Assembly (NCBI GenBank): GCA_946617655.1
Contig: CAMOKL010000009.1
Span: forward strand, 1-45,848
Reading direction: 5' to 3'
DNA: 45,848 nucleotides
From: Anaeroplasma sp902783745
GTDB lineage: Bacteria; Bacillota_I; Bacilli_A; Acholeplasmatales; Anaeroplasmataceae
Shown piece after piece: positions 24,345-32,868 of this stretch. Both the position numbers and the translations under genes were made by a program. The notes beneath the pieces are model-generated. The model ran no database searches. It was not told the DNA's origin and was given only the letters and a program-made list of their open reading frames with translations. Each line of letters starts with the position of its first letter. Within the stretch, counting starts at the first letter, position 1.

Positions 24345-26780
24345 TTATGCTTTTATTATTGAATTTGTATATAAATATAAGCCTTCGTAATTAGGATTTG
24401 CACCTATTCTTTGACTACCTAATAAATAATCAAATAATCCGCTTAAATACTTGCAATCCTTAACATAATAATTAGGTTCAAATGGTTTAGTGTTAGTATC
24501 ATTATGCCAATTGAATTTTTCAGTTGAAATATCAACAGTATTTTCTTGTGATAATATATAATCATCTTTAACTTCTAATAATGAATCAGTAATATCTAAA
24601 TCTAGATTGTCATAATTACTATTCATCCATATACAATTTGTGATATTAACACTAGCATCAACATCATCTATTGTGAAATTAGTTCCTGTTGCCGGATTAT
24701 ATTTCTTAATATAATTCTCAGCTTCAGAAGCATTATTATTCTTATAAAGTTCACTTACCCCTAAGAATACGCAGTTTTCTGCACAAACAGATGCACCATA
24801 ACCAACAACAATACCTTGTGATACCATACCACATTTATATTTACCATTAGAACTTATAGATTTTACATTTTTAGAAACAAGTGTATTTCTATATTCAAAG
24901 TATTGTCTATTATCAACAATACAATTATACATATAACCTACACCACCACGTACATTAGGTATTCTATCTTCAATATTTTTAAATATATTATTTGCATAAG
25001 AAACTCTTAGGCAATCATTATACCAAGTATTACTTGAATCTCCATCTAAGAATGCCTTCTTTTGTGGTATTGCAATTCCATATAATATTTCTTCAAAAGA
25101 CAAATTATATGTACCTCTTAAAAGCTTATAATAACTATAAAGTGATGATGAATTATTTTGATAATCATTTTCTATTTCTTCCATCATCTTATATAAGTAT
25201 CCATTCTTATCATCAGATCCAGCATGGAAATCACAATTAGATATATGATATCCTACTGATTCTTCTTCATAATAAAGTGGAACACCATAAGGTGCATATG
25301 AACCATTTGCTCTATTATAAAAATATGGATTTGAAATATCTATTTGACCATCATAAGATTTACCAAATGAACAGTGATCAATCCAAACATGACCTGAATT
25401 AGAAATCTTAAAATAAGCCCATCCTTGAGCATCCATATCACCAATAGTACCTGCGGCAGATGATGATGGAGAATCTTCCCATTGCCATAAACCATCCATA
25501 TCTAGATTTCTAAATACTACACCCTCACAGCTTGAAACACTGAATCCAGCATTAGTAATTTTAGAAGAATTCTTAGAATATATTAATAAATCAGTAGATT
25601 TAGATACTTTAATTTTAGAAACACCATTTTCTTTAATATAATTAGATTCAATAAAACCATTAGCCAAAGTAGGATAATTCTTTCTTACTGAATTCCAATC
25701 CTCAACAATTCCAGATTCCTTTGCTTTGCTAGATAATACATTGTACCCTAAATTGATATCTTCAGCTATTTCAATAACATGGACAGTTTGTGGCTTTGTT
25801 AGTTTTTGTTCTAAATGTCCATTATAGCCATTAACTATTGCTTCAAGTTCAAGTCTTCTTGTCTCATTAGATGATTTACCAGAAGGACTTGCAGCACGTT
25901 CTTCCATTAATGCTTCATATTCACTAATATTTGCTTCTTTTAAAGCAGTTAAATCATCATATATAAAATTAGATTCATATTCATTTTGTGCAGCAAGTAA
26001 CGCATTAATCAATTCATCAGCTGTAGTTACTTTTGTATAAGCACTAGTACCCTCATATTGACTAAAATCAGCAATATGACCTTGCGCATAGCCTTGATCA
26101 TTAAAACCAGTCTTTTGATAATCATTACCTAAATTATAATATTCTAATCCCTTACTTGATATTGCAGCCTCAGGAGTATAATTTAAAACTTCTCCTAAAG
26201 TTAATGAAAGCTTAGAATATTTAGCATATAGATTCATATTTACAGCAGTTGTTAAAACTCTATCTAATGGTACTGCTTTTCCATTAACCTGTGTCCAACC
26301 ATCAAATGAATAACCTAATTTAACTGGAGTAGGTAATACTTCCCCTAATGTTTGACCTGCAACATAATTATAAGAACCAATTAAAGTAGTCTTATCATCT
26401 TCATATAATGTTACAGTTCCTTTTAAAACTTCAGTTGTTGTAGTATTAGATGTTGTTACATTTGATGTAGTCGTTACATCAACAGTTGTTGTATTTTCTG
26501 TTGTTGTATTTAGAGTTGTAGTATCTACTGTTGTAGTTTGATTTGTTGTTGTATTTACAGTTGTAGTATCTACTGTTGTAGTTTGATTTGTTGTTGTATT
26601 TGCAGTTGTAGTACCTACTGTTGTAGTTTGATTTGTTGTTGTATTTGCAGTTGTAGTACCTACTGTTGTAGTTTGATTTGTTGTTGTAGTAATACTAGCT
26701 TTTGTAGTTGTTTTTGCATTTTGACATGCAGTTAACGTAATTAATGATAATGCAGTTAATAGAATAATTTTTTTCTTCAT
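24345..26780 (-). CDS. Secreted pectate lyase (PL1-like) lipoprotein with Thr-repeat linker
   Basis: The 811-residue protein begins with a lipoprotein signal whose lipobox LTAC puts the lipid on Cys19. Residues 24-117 are a Thr-rich linker made of four 15-residue repeats (NQTTTVGTTTANTTT type) and a degenerate tail. Residues 119-190 are a Listeria-Bacteroides (InlB_B) repeat with the GYSFDGWT pattern. A region of about 150 residues without known motif follows. Residues 400-680 read as a right-handed beta-helix of the pectate lyase 1 family: VWIDHCSF at 465-472, DGQIDIS at 477-483 for calcium, and the catalytic Arg region R606-I-P-N-V-R611-G. It should cut polygalacturonate by beta-elimination at the cell surface. 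Transcription is from a strong promoter with a probable CcpA site. Confidence 0.88.
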   Translation of the reverse strand: MKKKIILLTALSLITLTACQNAKTTTKASITTTTNQTTTVGTTTANTTTNQTTTVGTTTANTTTNQTTTVDTTTVNTTTNQTTTVDTTTLNTTTENTTTVDVTTTSNVTTSNTTTTEVLKGTVTLYEDDKTTLIGSYNYVAGQTLGEVLPTPVKLGYSFDGWTQVNGKAVPLDRVLTTAVNMNLYAKYSKLSLTLGEVLNYTPEAAISSKGLEYYNLGNDYQKTGFNDQGYAQGHIADFSQYEGTSAYTKVTTADELINALLAAQNEYESNFIYDDLTALKEANISEYEALMEERAASPSGKSSNETRRLELEAIVNGYNGHLEQKLTKPQTVHVIEIAEDINLGYNVLSSKAKESGIVEDWNSVRKNYPTLANGFIESNYIKENGVSKIKVSKSTDLLIYSKNSSKITNAGFSVSSCEGVVFRNLDMDGLWQWEDSPSSSAAGTIGDMDAQGWAYFKISNSGHVWIDHCSFGKSYDGQIDISNPYFYNRANGSYAPYGVPLYYEEESVGYHISNCDFHAGSDDKNGYLYKMMEEIENDYQNNSSSLYSYYKLLRGTYNLSFEEILYGIAIPQKKAFLDGDSSNTWYNDCLRVSYANNIFKNIEDRIPNVRGGVGYMYNCIVDNRQYFEYRNTLVSKNVKSISSNGKYKCGMVSQGIVVGYGASVCAENCVFLGVSELYKNNNASEAENYIKKYNPATGTNFTIDDVDASVNITNCIWMNSNYDNLDLDITDSLLEVKDDYILSQENTVDISTEKFNWHNDTNTKPFEPNYYVKDCKYLSGLFDYLLGSQRIGANPNYEGLYLYTNSIIKA
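26486..26690 (-). repeat. 45-bp tandem repeat coding the Thr linker
   Basis: The same DNA word recurs with a period of exactly 45 bp (for example the phrase GTAGTTTGATTTG in copies starting near 26533, 26578, 26623 and 26668 on the plus strand). It encodes the NQTTTVxTTTxNTTT units of the pectate lyase. The left copies are slightly diverged and the right two nearly identical, so the array has probably changed copy number recently. Because 45 is a multiple of 3, gain or loss changes linker length without a frameshift. Confidence 0.9.
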
Positions 26781-26794
26781 AGTTTTGCCCCTTT

Positions 26795-26810
26795 TCTAAA
26801 ACGCTTTCAT
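26795..26810 (-). promoter_or_regulatory. Probable CcpA (cre) site of the pectate lyase gene
   Basis: The minus strand reads ATGAAAGCGTTTTAGA, which matches the Bacillus cre consensus WTGNAARCGNWWWCAW at 14 of 16 positions (mismatches at the final C and A). It overlaps the expected transcription start, a usual place for carbon catabolite repression. Confidence 0.6.
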
Positions 26811-26837
26811 TATAATGTAAAAAATATTATCTTTCAA
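26809..26837 (-). promoter_or_regulatory. Promoter of the pectate lyase gene
   Basis: TTGAAA (26837-26832), a 17-nt spacer and TATAAT (26814-26809) on the minus strand are almost the full sigma-A consensus. It lies after the mntP terminator, so the lyase has its own transcript. Confidence 0.85.
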
Positions 26838-26847
26838 GCCTTCACTA

Positions 26848-26880
26848 TAAAAAAAGGTATTTGTTTATAACCAAATACCT
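26848..26880 (-). terminator. Terminator of mntP
   Basis: A 9-bp stem (26855-26863 with 26872-26880) followed by seven T on the minus strand. The upstream arm includes the last codons of mntP. Confidence 0.8.
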
Positions 26881-27530
26881 GTGACAAATATCTCTATTCC
26901 AATTACAACTAATATAATACCACCAATAAGTATAGCCTTAGCACCAAGCTTATCACCAAACTTTTTACCAATAAATAAGGCAACCATACATAAAGAAAAT
27001 GTAATTAATGAAATAATTAAAACCAATAATAATGCTTCTAATATATTAAACTGCGAAAATGTTAAGCCAGATGATAACGCATCAATTGATGTTGCAATAG
27101 CTTGTAATAAAATAACCTTAAATGTTAATTGCTTTAATACTATATTATTCTTCTCTATTATTTCTTTAGAATCTGTTTTTATAGTTCTAGATAGCTTTAT
27201 TTGCTTAACACCATCTATAATCATCTTAATTCCTAAGAATAATAAGATTAATAATGATAAAATAGGTATTAAATAATAATCTTTAATGAATGGTAAATTC
27301 TCATATAAAAGATTACCAAAAAAATAACCAATCAAAGGCATCATACCTTGAAATAAGCCATACATAAATGCAATAAATAGCATTTTCTTAAAAGGCATTC
27401 TAGATTCTTGTAATCCATTAGCCATTGATATAGCACATGCATCCATAGTAAGACCAAGTCCTAATAATGCTCCTTGGATTAAAAGCTGCATAATATTAAC
27501 ATTTTGACCAATAAATATGTCTAAATACAT
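26865..27530 (-). CDS. mntP: Manganese efflux pump MntP
   Basis: The start at 27530 is chosen because GGAGG lies 6 nt before it. The protein then has 221 residues with six membrane helices. The MntP signature is in the first helix (GLGLTMDACAISMANGL, about 26-42), with its internally repeated partner in the fourth (ATSIDALSSGLTF), each holding the conserved Asp in the membrane. Helix 2 (AFMYGLFQGMMPLIGYFFG) also matches. It should export Mn(II). No yybP-ykoY manganese riboswitch fits in the 70-nt gap, but an inverted repeat lies between promoter and start. Confidence 0.9.
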   Translation of the reverse strand: MYLDIFIGQNVNIMQLLIQGALLGLGLTMDACAISMANGLQESRMPFKKMLFIAFMYGLFQGMMPLIGYFFGNLLYENLPFIKDYYLIPILSLLILLFLGIKMIIDGVKQIKLSRTIKTDSKEIIEKNNIVLKQLTFKVILLQAIATSIDALSSGLTFSQFNILEALLLVLIISLITFSLCMVALFIGKKFGDKLGAKAILIGGIILVVIGIEIFVTGIWL

Positions 27531-27543
27531 AGAATGCCTCCAC

Positions 27544-27566
27544 AAATAATACTAAACGTATTATTT
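27544..27566 (-). promoter_or_regulatory. Inverted repeat upstream of mntP, candidate operator
   Basis: A perfect 9-bp inverted repeat (AAATAATAC, 5-nt centre, GTATTATTT) lies 14 nt before the mntP start and after a promoter-like pair (TTGAAA, 16 nt, TAAAAT near 27604-27576). It could bind a metal-sensing regulator such as an MntR-type protein. No regulator gene is nearby. Confidence 0.5.
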
Positions 27567-27615
27567 ACTAACAACAACTGAATTTTATCATATTATACTA
27601 TCTTTTCAATCGGTA

Positions 27616-29394
27616 TTATGCAACTGTAACACATTTAGCTAAATTCTTTGGTTTATCAATATCACAATTCTTCTCTTTTGCTGTATAATACGCAATTAAC
27701 TGAACAGCAATCGCAAGTGTAACAGGTGATAAATAACCTACTACATTAGGTAATACTAAAACGTCATTATCATGAGCAAACGTTTCAGTAGATACCACTA
27801 TTGTTTTAGCATTTCTTGTTTTAGCTTCTTTTAAATTAACTCTTGTAATCGCATTTGTTGCTTCACTTGTTATTAATGCAATAACAGGAGTTTTATCATC
27901 TATTAAGGCAATAGGACCATGCTTAAGCTCTCCTGATGGATATGCTTGACTGAACACATAAGAAACCTCTTTTAACTTTAAAGATGCTTCTAATGCTACA
28001 TAATAATCAAGTCCTCTACCTATATAGAATAAATATGGAGAATTATATATTTCTTTAGCAATTTCACTACATATAGGAGCCTTCAATAAAACCTTATCTA
28101 CCGCAACTGCTAAATTACTTAATTCATGCTTTAATTCCTTATTATTATCACATATACTCATCGCAAGTATTAATGATACTATAATCTCAGAAATATATGT
28201 TTTTGTAGATGCAACTGCTATTTCTCTTCCTGCATATAAATTCAAGCTAAAATCAGATAATCTATTTAAGCTTGATTCTTCTTGATTAGTAATAGATATT
28301 ATTTTAAATAAACCCTTATATCTATTAATAACATTAATAGAGTCTAATGTTTCTCCAGATTGAGAAAGCATCAAGAATATAGAACCTGGCTTAATATAAA
28401 TATCATCATACATAAGTTCAGATGCAAAATGGATACTAACTTCTTTATGTCCAAACTTCTCAAAATAATATTTACCAATTAATCCAGCATTATAAGATGT
28501 ACCTGATGCTACTATATATATTTTTGATGATTCCTTTAAAACCTTTACTAATTCATCTTGTAATAAAATATCATCATTATCAAAATATTTTGATATTACA
28601 TTTCTTATTACATATGGAGTTTCATATATTTCTTTTAACATGTAATGATTAAATGATCCTTTATTAATATCTTCTTCTTTAATATTAATTTTCTTAAATT
28701 TTGGCTTTATATCATTACCAAGTAAATCTAATAGCTTTAAATCTTTTCCTTTAATATAACCTAATGTATTATCTGATATAGAATAATAATTATCACATAC
28801 ACCAACAAATGATAATAAATCACTTGATAAAATAGCACCTTTATCATCTAAACCAATTAATAATGGAGATTGCTTTTTAGCGAAATAAATAGTTTCATTA
28901 TCTAACGCATCAATTATTAAAAATGCATATGTACCCTCAAGTATTGTCATAGCCTTTCTAATTGAATCAATAACTGAATAAGTAGATGAAAAATACTCAA
29001 TTAAATTCACAATAACCTCACTATCTGTTTTAGAATAGAAGGAATAATTCTTTAGGTATTCATATTTAATTCTTTTATAATTTTCTATAATTCCGTTATG
29101 AACTATAATAAATCTTTTATTAGATGAAATATGAGGATGAGAATTAACCTTATTAACCTCACCATGTGTTGCCCATCTTGTATGTCCTATAGCTAAAGTA
29201 GTTTCATAATTATCTTTTATTGTCTTTTTTAAATCTTTTACTCTACCTGTTTCTTTAAATATTTCATAAGATTTAGTATTAGGGTTATATTCTGCAATAC
29301 CTGCAGAATCATATCCTCTATATTCTAGTTTATATAGGCCATCTATTACTATATTTCTAGCTTTAGGACCAATGTAGCCAATAATACCGCACAT
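27616..29394 (-). CDS. glmS: Glutamine-fructose-6-phosphate aminotransferase
   Basis: GlmS makes glucosamine-6-phosphate from fructose-6-phosphate and glutamine, the first step to cell-wall amino sugars. The 592-residue protein begins with MCGIIGYIG, where Cys2 (Cys1 of the mature protein) is the glutaminase nucleophile. It has LEYRGYDSAGIA near 23, GHTRWATHGEV near 74, then two SIS sugar-isomerase domains (about 280-430 and 440-590) with ASGTSYNAG and SQSGET. The end AKCVTVA is the usual KxVTVE type. Ribosome binding site AGGAGGAGG. There is no room for a glmS ribozyme in the 54-nt gap upstream, which holds a terminator, so the enzyme is controlled differently here. Confidence 0.97.
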   Translation of the reverse strand: MCGIIGYIGPKARNIVIDGLYKLEYRGYDSAGIAEYNPNTKSYEIFKETGRVKDLKKTIKDNYETTLAIGHTRWATHGEVNKVNSHPHISSNKRFIIVHNGIIENYKRIKYEYLKNYSFYSKTDSEVIVNLIEYFSSTYSVIDSIRKAMTILEGTYAFLIIDALDNETIYFAKKQSPLLIGLDDKGAILSSDLLSFVGVCDNYYSISDNTLGYIKGKDLKLLDLLGNDIKPKFKKINIKEEDINKGSFNHYMLKEIYETPYVIRNVISKYFDNDDILLQDELVKVLKESSKIYIVASGTSYNAGLIGKYYFEKFGHKEVSIHFASELMYDDIYIKPGSIFLMLSQSGETLDSINVINRYKGLFKIISITNQEESSLNRLSDFSLNLYAGREIAVASTKTYISEIIVSLILAMSICDNNKELKHELSNLAVAVDKVLLKAPICSEIAKEIYNSPYLFYIGRGLDYYVALEASLKLKEVSYVFSQAYPSGELKHGPIALIDDKTPVIALITSEATNAITRVNLKEAKTRNAKTIVVSTETFAHDNDVLVLPNVVGYLSPVTLAIAVQLIAYYTAKEKNCDIDKPKNLAKCVTVA

Positions 29395-29412
29395 ATTATC
29401 CTCCTCCTTTTG

Positions 29413-29441
29413 AAAAACAACCTTGAATAATTCAAGGTTGT
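29413..29441 (-). terminator. Terminator upstream of glmS
   Basis: A perfect 11-bp stem (29417-29427 with 29431-29441), loop TAA, followed by five T on the minus strand. It ends the transcript of the gene at 29449 and separates it from glmS. Confidence 0.88.
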
Positions 29442-29448
29442 AATGCTA

Positions 29449-30264
29449 TTATTCACCAATTAATGATGAATTATCATATGGGAAGCTATTATTATTTTCT
29501 TCCTTTTTTTCTTCTTCATTTGAAGTATTTGATTCACTATTAGAATCATTTGTATTATCAAAAGAATTATTTTCTTCTTTTGGTTCTTCCTTAACTTCTT
29601 CTTGAGTTTCTTCTTGAACAGTTTCCTTTTGTTCTACTGCTTCTTCAGCTTGAACTTCTTTGGCCTCTTCATTTGACTTGACTTCTACTTCGTTTGATGA
29701 ATTATTATCATCATCATTTTTTTCTTCATCTTTTAATAAAGATGCAGCATTAAATGCGATTGAATAAATTCCTAATACAACAACACCAAATGCTAAGCAA
29801 ACCTTAAATGGATTATTGAAGTTTGCAATTTCATCTAAGCAATCAAATAAAATGAATATTAATAAGATAGCTGCAGCAACAGCTCCTGTAATAGAAGCCC
29901 ACTTATATTCAGACTTAATTTCTGAAACACAAGTCATAACTGTAACTAAAACGATTAATAAGATTAATAATAATGTATAATTATTGTTATTATCAAAAAT
30001 CTTTAATGATCCATATAATCCTAAAATAATAGAACCAACTACTGGAATTAAAACTAATAATGAAGTCTTTTTAATAGTAAATACTTCTATTAATGCAATA
30101 ACTGAAACAATAGCACCAGCACCAGCTAAGCCAAATTCTTCATAGGTAACTCTTAATGTATCATTAAATGCAATTTTGTTAATGATACCAATTGATAATG
30201 CTGCTACAAAAAATAAAACACCAACTATTGATGCAATCAATAAAATAATTCTTTTTTTGCTCAT
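29449..30264 (-). CDS. Hypothetical membrane protein with acidic tail
   Basis: The 271-residue protein has about six membrane helices (near 6-28, 42-63, 68-88, 94-112, 122-142 and 153-170) and then about 95 hydrophilic residues made almost only of Glu, Asn, Ser, Lys and Asp. The tail (about 176-271) is probably disordered and in the cytoplasm. I recognise no family. It lies 12 nt after the next membrane protein gene, which starts inside the purF-like stop codon, so the three genes form one operon ended by the hairpin before glmS. Confidence 0.65.
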   Translation of the reverse strand: MSKKRIILLIASIVGVLFFVAALSIGIINKIAFNDTLRVTYEEFGLAGAGAIVSVIALIEVFTIKKTSLLVLIPVVGSIILGLYGSLKIFDNNNNYTLLLILLIVLVTVMTCVSEIKSEYKWASITGAVAAAILLIFILFDCLDEIANFNNPFKVCLAFGVVVLGIYSIAFNAASLLKDEEKNDDDNNSSNEVEVKSNEEAKEVQAEEAVEQKETVQEETQEEVKEEPKEENNSFDNTNDSNSESNTSNEEEKKEENNNSFPYDNSSLIGE

Positions 30265-30276
30265 TTTCTTTCCCTC

Positions 30277-30789
30277 TTATTCATTTTCCTTTTTATTTCT
30301 ATATAAATATAAATCAAATATTACAATTGACATAACTGAAACATTTGTAACGCCAATTGAATCTCCTGCAAATACACCAAGTAATCCCATAACTAATAAA
30401 GCTATTAATAAAACCCAAGAAATAATTTCTAGTGCCTTACTAGTTGGTGGTATTAAATAGAATATTGCTGCTAATATTACTATTGCTGCATATATTATTG
30501 CTGACCAGCTTGAAAACTCAATTATAAGATAAATATAATATAATAATAATCCAGTCAAATACAACATAAATGCAAGTGGCATAAGTGCCCTTACATCAGA
30601 TTTTGCTGATGAAATAATAATTATAATTAATGCTGCAGCATATAAACCTAATTCTATAAAATATATAATATTTGATAGGCTAAAATCACCTATTGCACGA
30701 TTCACAAGTGCAGGTAATATAAAAATTAATCCTACTGCTGCAACTATTAATGCTATAGTATTAAAATTCTTTTTTATTTTATCTAACAT
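30277..30789 (-). CDS. Hypothetical membrane protein
   Basis: The 170-residue protein is almost wholly membrane helices (about six, near 10-31, 37-58, 66-86, 91-112, 117-138 and 143-161) with a short Arg/Lys-rich end (YRNKKENE). No known motif. Its ATG overlaps the TAA stop of the PurF-like gene by one base, which suggests translational coupling. The similar helix spacing suggests a distant relation to the membrane part of the following gene (29449), but I cannot prove it. Confidence 0.65.
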   Translation of the reverse strand: MLDKIKKNFNTIALIVAAVGLIFILPALVNRAIGDFSLSNIIYFIELGLYAAALIIIIISSAKSDVRALMPLAFMLYLTGLLLYYIYLIIEFSSWSAIIYAAIVILAAIFYLIPPTSKALEIISWVLLIALLVMGLLGVFAGDSIGVTNVSVMSIVIFDLYLYRNKKENE

Positions 30790-32210
30790 TATTCTTTACC
30801 ATCCCAACAATAAGTACATAGTTTTTCTTCATCAATACCACAAGATTTCTTTAAATCATCTAATCTATTAAAACCTAATGAAGTAAAGTTTAATTCTTTT
30901 CTGATTTCTTCAACCATTCTCTTATACTTATCTCCATCTGGATTAATATATTCTTTAATTGTTTCATCGTTTGTATTTCCTTCTAATTTATTAATTACAT
31001 TTCTTGTAATTAATTCCATTTCAGAATTAGAACGTGAGAAATTTAAATACTTACATCCATATAATAATGGTGGACATGCACTTCTAATATGAACTTCTTT
31101 TGCGCCTGATTCATATAAGAATTGAGTAGTATTACGCATTTGAGTACCTCTTACAATGGAGTCATCAATTAATAATAACTTCTTACCCTTAATTAAATCA
31201 TGAACTGGAATAAGCTTCATATGTGCAATATGGTTTCTTACCTTTTGAGTTGTAGGCATGAAGCTTCTTGGCCATGTTGGAGTATATTTGATAAATGGAC
31301 GTTCAAATGGAATTCCTGATTCATTAGAATATCCTATTGCATGAGCTGTACCTGAATCTGGTACACCTGCAACTGAATCTGGATGTATATCTCCTCTTTC
31401 GATATCACGCTTTGCAATCCATTCACCACATCTATATCTCATCTTTTCAACAGATAATCCTTCATATGATGCACATGGATAACCATAATATACCCATAAG
31501 AATGAACAAATTCTCATCTTGTTTCCTGGAGTAACAAGCATCTTAACTTCATTTTCATTAACGAAATCAATTTCACCAGGTCCAAGTTCTCTATAATCTG
31601 TATATCCCAAATTTAAATAAGCAAATGATTCGAATGATACTGCGAATCCTTCACCTTCCTTATGTCCAATTACTGCAGGTGTTCTGCCATACTTATCACG
31701 CATTACGTATAGGCCTTTTTCATTCATTAATAATAATGTTAATGAACCATCAACAAGTTCTTGAACATATCTTAATCCATCTATAAGATTTTCTTTTTGA
31801 TTTATTATTGATGCAACAAGTTCTGTTGGATTAATATCTCCACCACTCATTTCTAGGAAATGAGATGTACCATGATCAAACATCATCTTTTCTATTTCTT
31901 GTGCATTATTAATCTTACCAACTGTTGCAATTGCGTAAGTTCCATGATGAGACTTTACAATTAAGGGTTGAGGTTCATAATCAGAAATACATCCAATACC
32001 ATATTCCCCCTTCATCTTATCTACATCAAATTCAAATTTAGTTCTAAATGGTGAGTTCTCAATATTATGAATAGAGCGATCAAATCCATTATTCTTATCA
32101 TAAACTGCCATACCACCACGACGAGTTCCTAAATGTGAATGATAATCTATTCCATAGAATAAATCAAAAACACAATCATGTTTTGAGGTAACGCCAAAAA
32201 AGCCGCCCAT
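30789..32210 (-). CDS. purF: PurF-family amidophosphoribosyltransferase-like protein without catalytic Cys
   Basis: The 473-residue protein has the full PurF layout: an N-terminal Ntn glutaminase-like domain (about 1-230) and a PRPP-binding phosphoribosyltransferase domain with LLLIDDSIVRGTQM at 345-358. Cysteines that match the 4Fe-4S ligands of the Bacillus enzyme are visible (Cys386, and Cys465/Cys468 in CTYC). True PurF begins Met-Cys-Gly after processing, with Cys as nucleophile; here the protein starts MGGFFG, so Gly replaces Cys. The start is firm (AAGGAAGG upstream). The protein cannot hydrolyse glutamine in the usual way. It could use ammonia or have another role. No other purine gene is near; two membrane proteins follow in the operon. 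Similar MGGFFG proteins in gut Firmicutes are, to my knowledge, annotated as PurF without proof. Confidence 0.8.
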   Translation of the reverse strand: MGGFFGVTSKHDCVFDLFYGIDYHSHLGTRRGGMAVYDKNNGFDRSIHNIENSPFRTKFEFDVDKMKGEYGIGCISDYEPQPLIVKSHHGTYAIATVGKINNAQEIEKMMFDHGTSHFLEMSGGDINPTELVASIINQKENLIDGLRYVQELVDGSLTLLLMNEKGLYVMRDKYGRTPAVIGHKEGEGFAVSFESFAYLNLGYTDYRELGPGEIDFVNENEVKMLVTPGNKMRICSFLWVYYGYPCASYEGLSVEKMRYRCGEWIAKRDIERGDIHPDSVAGVPDSGTAHAIGYSNESGIPFERPFIKYTPTWPRSFMPTTQKVRNHIAHMKLIPVHDLIKGKKLLLIDDSIVRGTQMRNTTQFLYESGAKEVHIRSACPPLLYGCKYLNFSRSNSEMELITRNVINKLEGNTNDETIKEYINPDGDKYKRMVEEIRKELNFTSLGFNRLDDLKKSCGIDEEKLCTYCWDGKE

Positions 32211-32303
32211 ATAAAAACCTTCCTTTTTAATAGAATACTCTATTATTATACATTATTAAGAATAAGAAAAAAAGATTTTTTAAACCAATTAGATACTAAA
32301 TAT

Positions 32304-32338
32304 TAAAAAAGACTAGGCCTTTATTATAAAGCCTAGTC
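32304..32338 (-). terminator. Terminator of rplS
   Basis: A perfect 8-bp stem (32311-32318 with 32331-32338), loop 12 nt, followed by a six-T run on the minus strand, 7 nt after the rplS stop codon. Confidence 0.85.
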
Positions 32339-32344
32339 CTTAAA

Positions 32345-32701
32345 TTAACGACGTTCCTTAATACGAGCAGCCTTAGTAGATAATGAACGAATGTAGTTAA
32401 GCTTACTACGACGAACCTTACCTTGTCTAGTTACTTCGATATGGTCGATAGATGGTGTATGTACTGGGAAAGTACGTTCAACACCAACACCATAAGAAAT
32501 CTTTCTTACAGTGAAAGTTTCAGAAATTCCAGCACCTTGACGCTTAATTACTAAGCCTTCAAATACTTGGATTCTCTTGTTATCGCCTTCAACGATGTTA
32601 ACATAAACCTTAACAGAATCACCGGGACGGAATGCAGGGCGTTCTTTTAAGTATTCAGCAGTAATTTCATTAATTAATGCTTGTCCTTTAACGTTTGCCA
32701 T
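32345..32701 (-). CDS. rplS: 50S ribosomal protein L19
   Basis: L19 sits at the interface of the ribosomal subunits. The 118-residue protein shows the family patterns FRPGDSVKVYVNIVEGDNKRIQVFEG near 25-50, VIKRQGAGISETFTVRKISYGVGVERTFP near 53-81, and the basic end RRSKLNYIR. Length is normal. It is monocistronic with its own promoter, leader and terminator. In other bacteria rplS follows rimM-trmD; here it stands alone. Confidence 0.97.
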   Translation of the reverse strand: MANVKGQALINEITAEYLKERPAFRPGDSVKVYVNIVEGDNKRIQVFEGLVIKRQGAGISETFTVRKISYGVGVERTFPVHTPSIDHIEVTRQGKVRRSKLNYIRSLSTKAARIKERR

Positions 32702-32781
32702 AATTGTATCTCCTATATAACAATCTCATAGCCATAAATTCCAATTTGCCAGCGGAGAATGTGCTTTGCTGAATCGACAGC
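32702..32781 (-). promoter_or_regulatory. L19 leader of rplS
   Basis: About 80 nt separate the promoter start from the rplS ATG. The region folds into short hairpins (a 5-6 bp stem in TTTGCTGTCGATTCAGCAAA) and has an AGGAG site. Its size and place match the L19 leader of Bacillus (Rfam L19_leader), through which L19 is thought to control its own synthesis. Sequence-level match to the Rfam model was not tested. Confidence 0.5.
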
Positions 32782-32787
32782 AAATTA

Positions 32788-32816
32788 ATAATATCATACT
32801 TAATATGCTAATTCAA
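32788..32816 (-). promoter_or_regulatory. Promoter of rplS
   Basis: TTGAAT (32816-32811), a 17-nt spacer and TATTAT (32793-32788) on the minus strand make a good sigma-A promoter. Confidence 0.75.
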
Positions 32817-32829
32817 GTATTTTTTTGTA

Positions 32830-32860
32830 AAAAATAAAGCCTCCTCAAAAGAGGAAGCGT
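32830..32860 (-). terminator. Terminator of the small membrane protein gene
   Basis: An imperfect stem (core 32842-32846 with 32851-32855, loop AAAA) followed by a T-rich tract on the minus strand, just after the stop at 32869 and before the rplS promoter. Confidence 0.7.
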
Positions 32861-32868
32861 TTATCTTA

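Noticed and set aside
26538..26735. A Cys-rich plus-strand frame with repeated CCC-S-Y motifs
   Set aside because: It is the antisense of the Thr repeat of the pectate lyase; Thr codons read backwards give Cys and Ser. It has no ribosome binding site.
27531..27615. yybP-ykoY manganese riboswitch before mntP
   Set aside because: Only about 85 nt are available and neither the paired L1/L3 motifs nor a long stem are seen.
29395..29448. glmS ribozyme
   Set aside because: The gap upstream of glmS is only 54 nt and contains the terminator of the previous gene, so there is no room for the ribozyme core.
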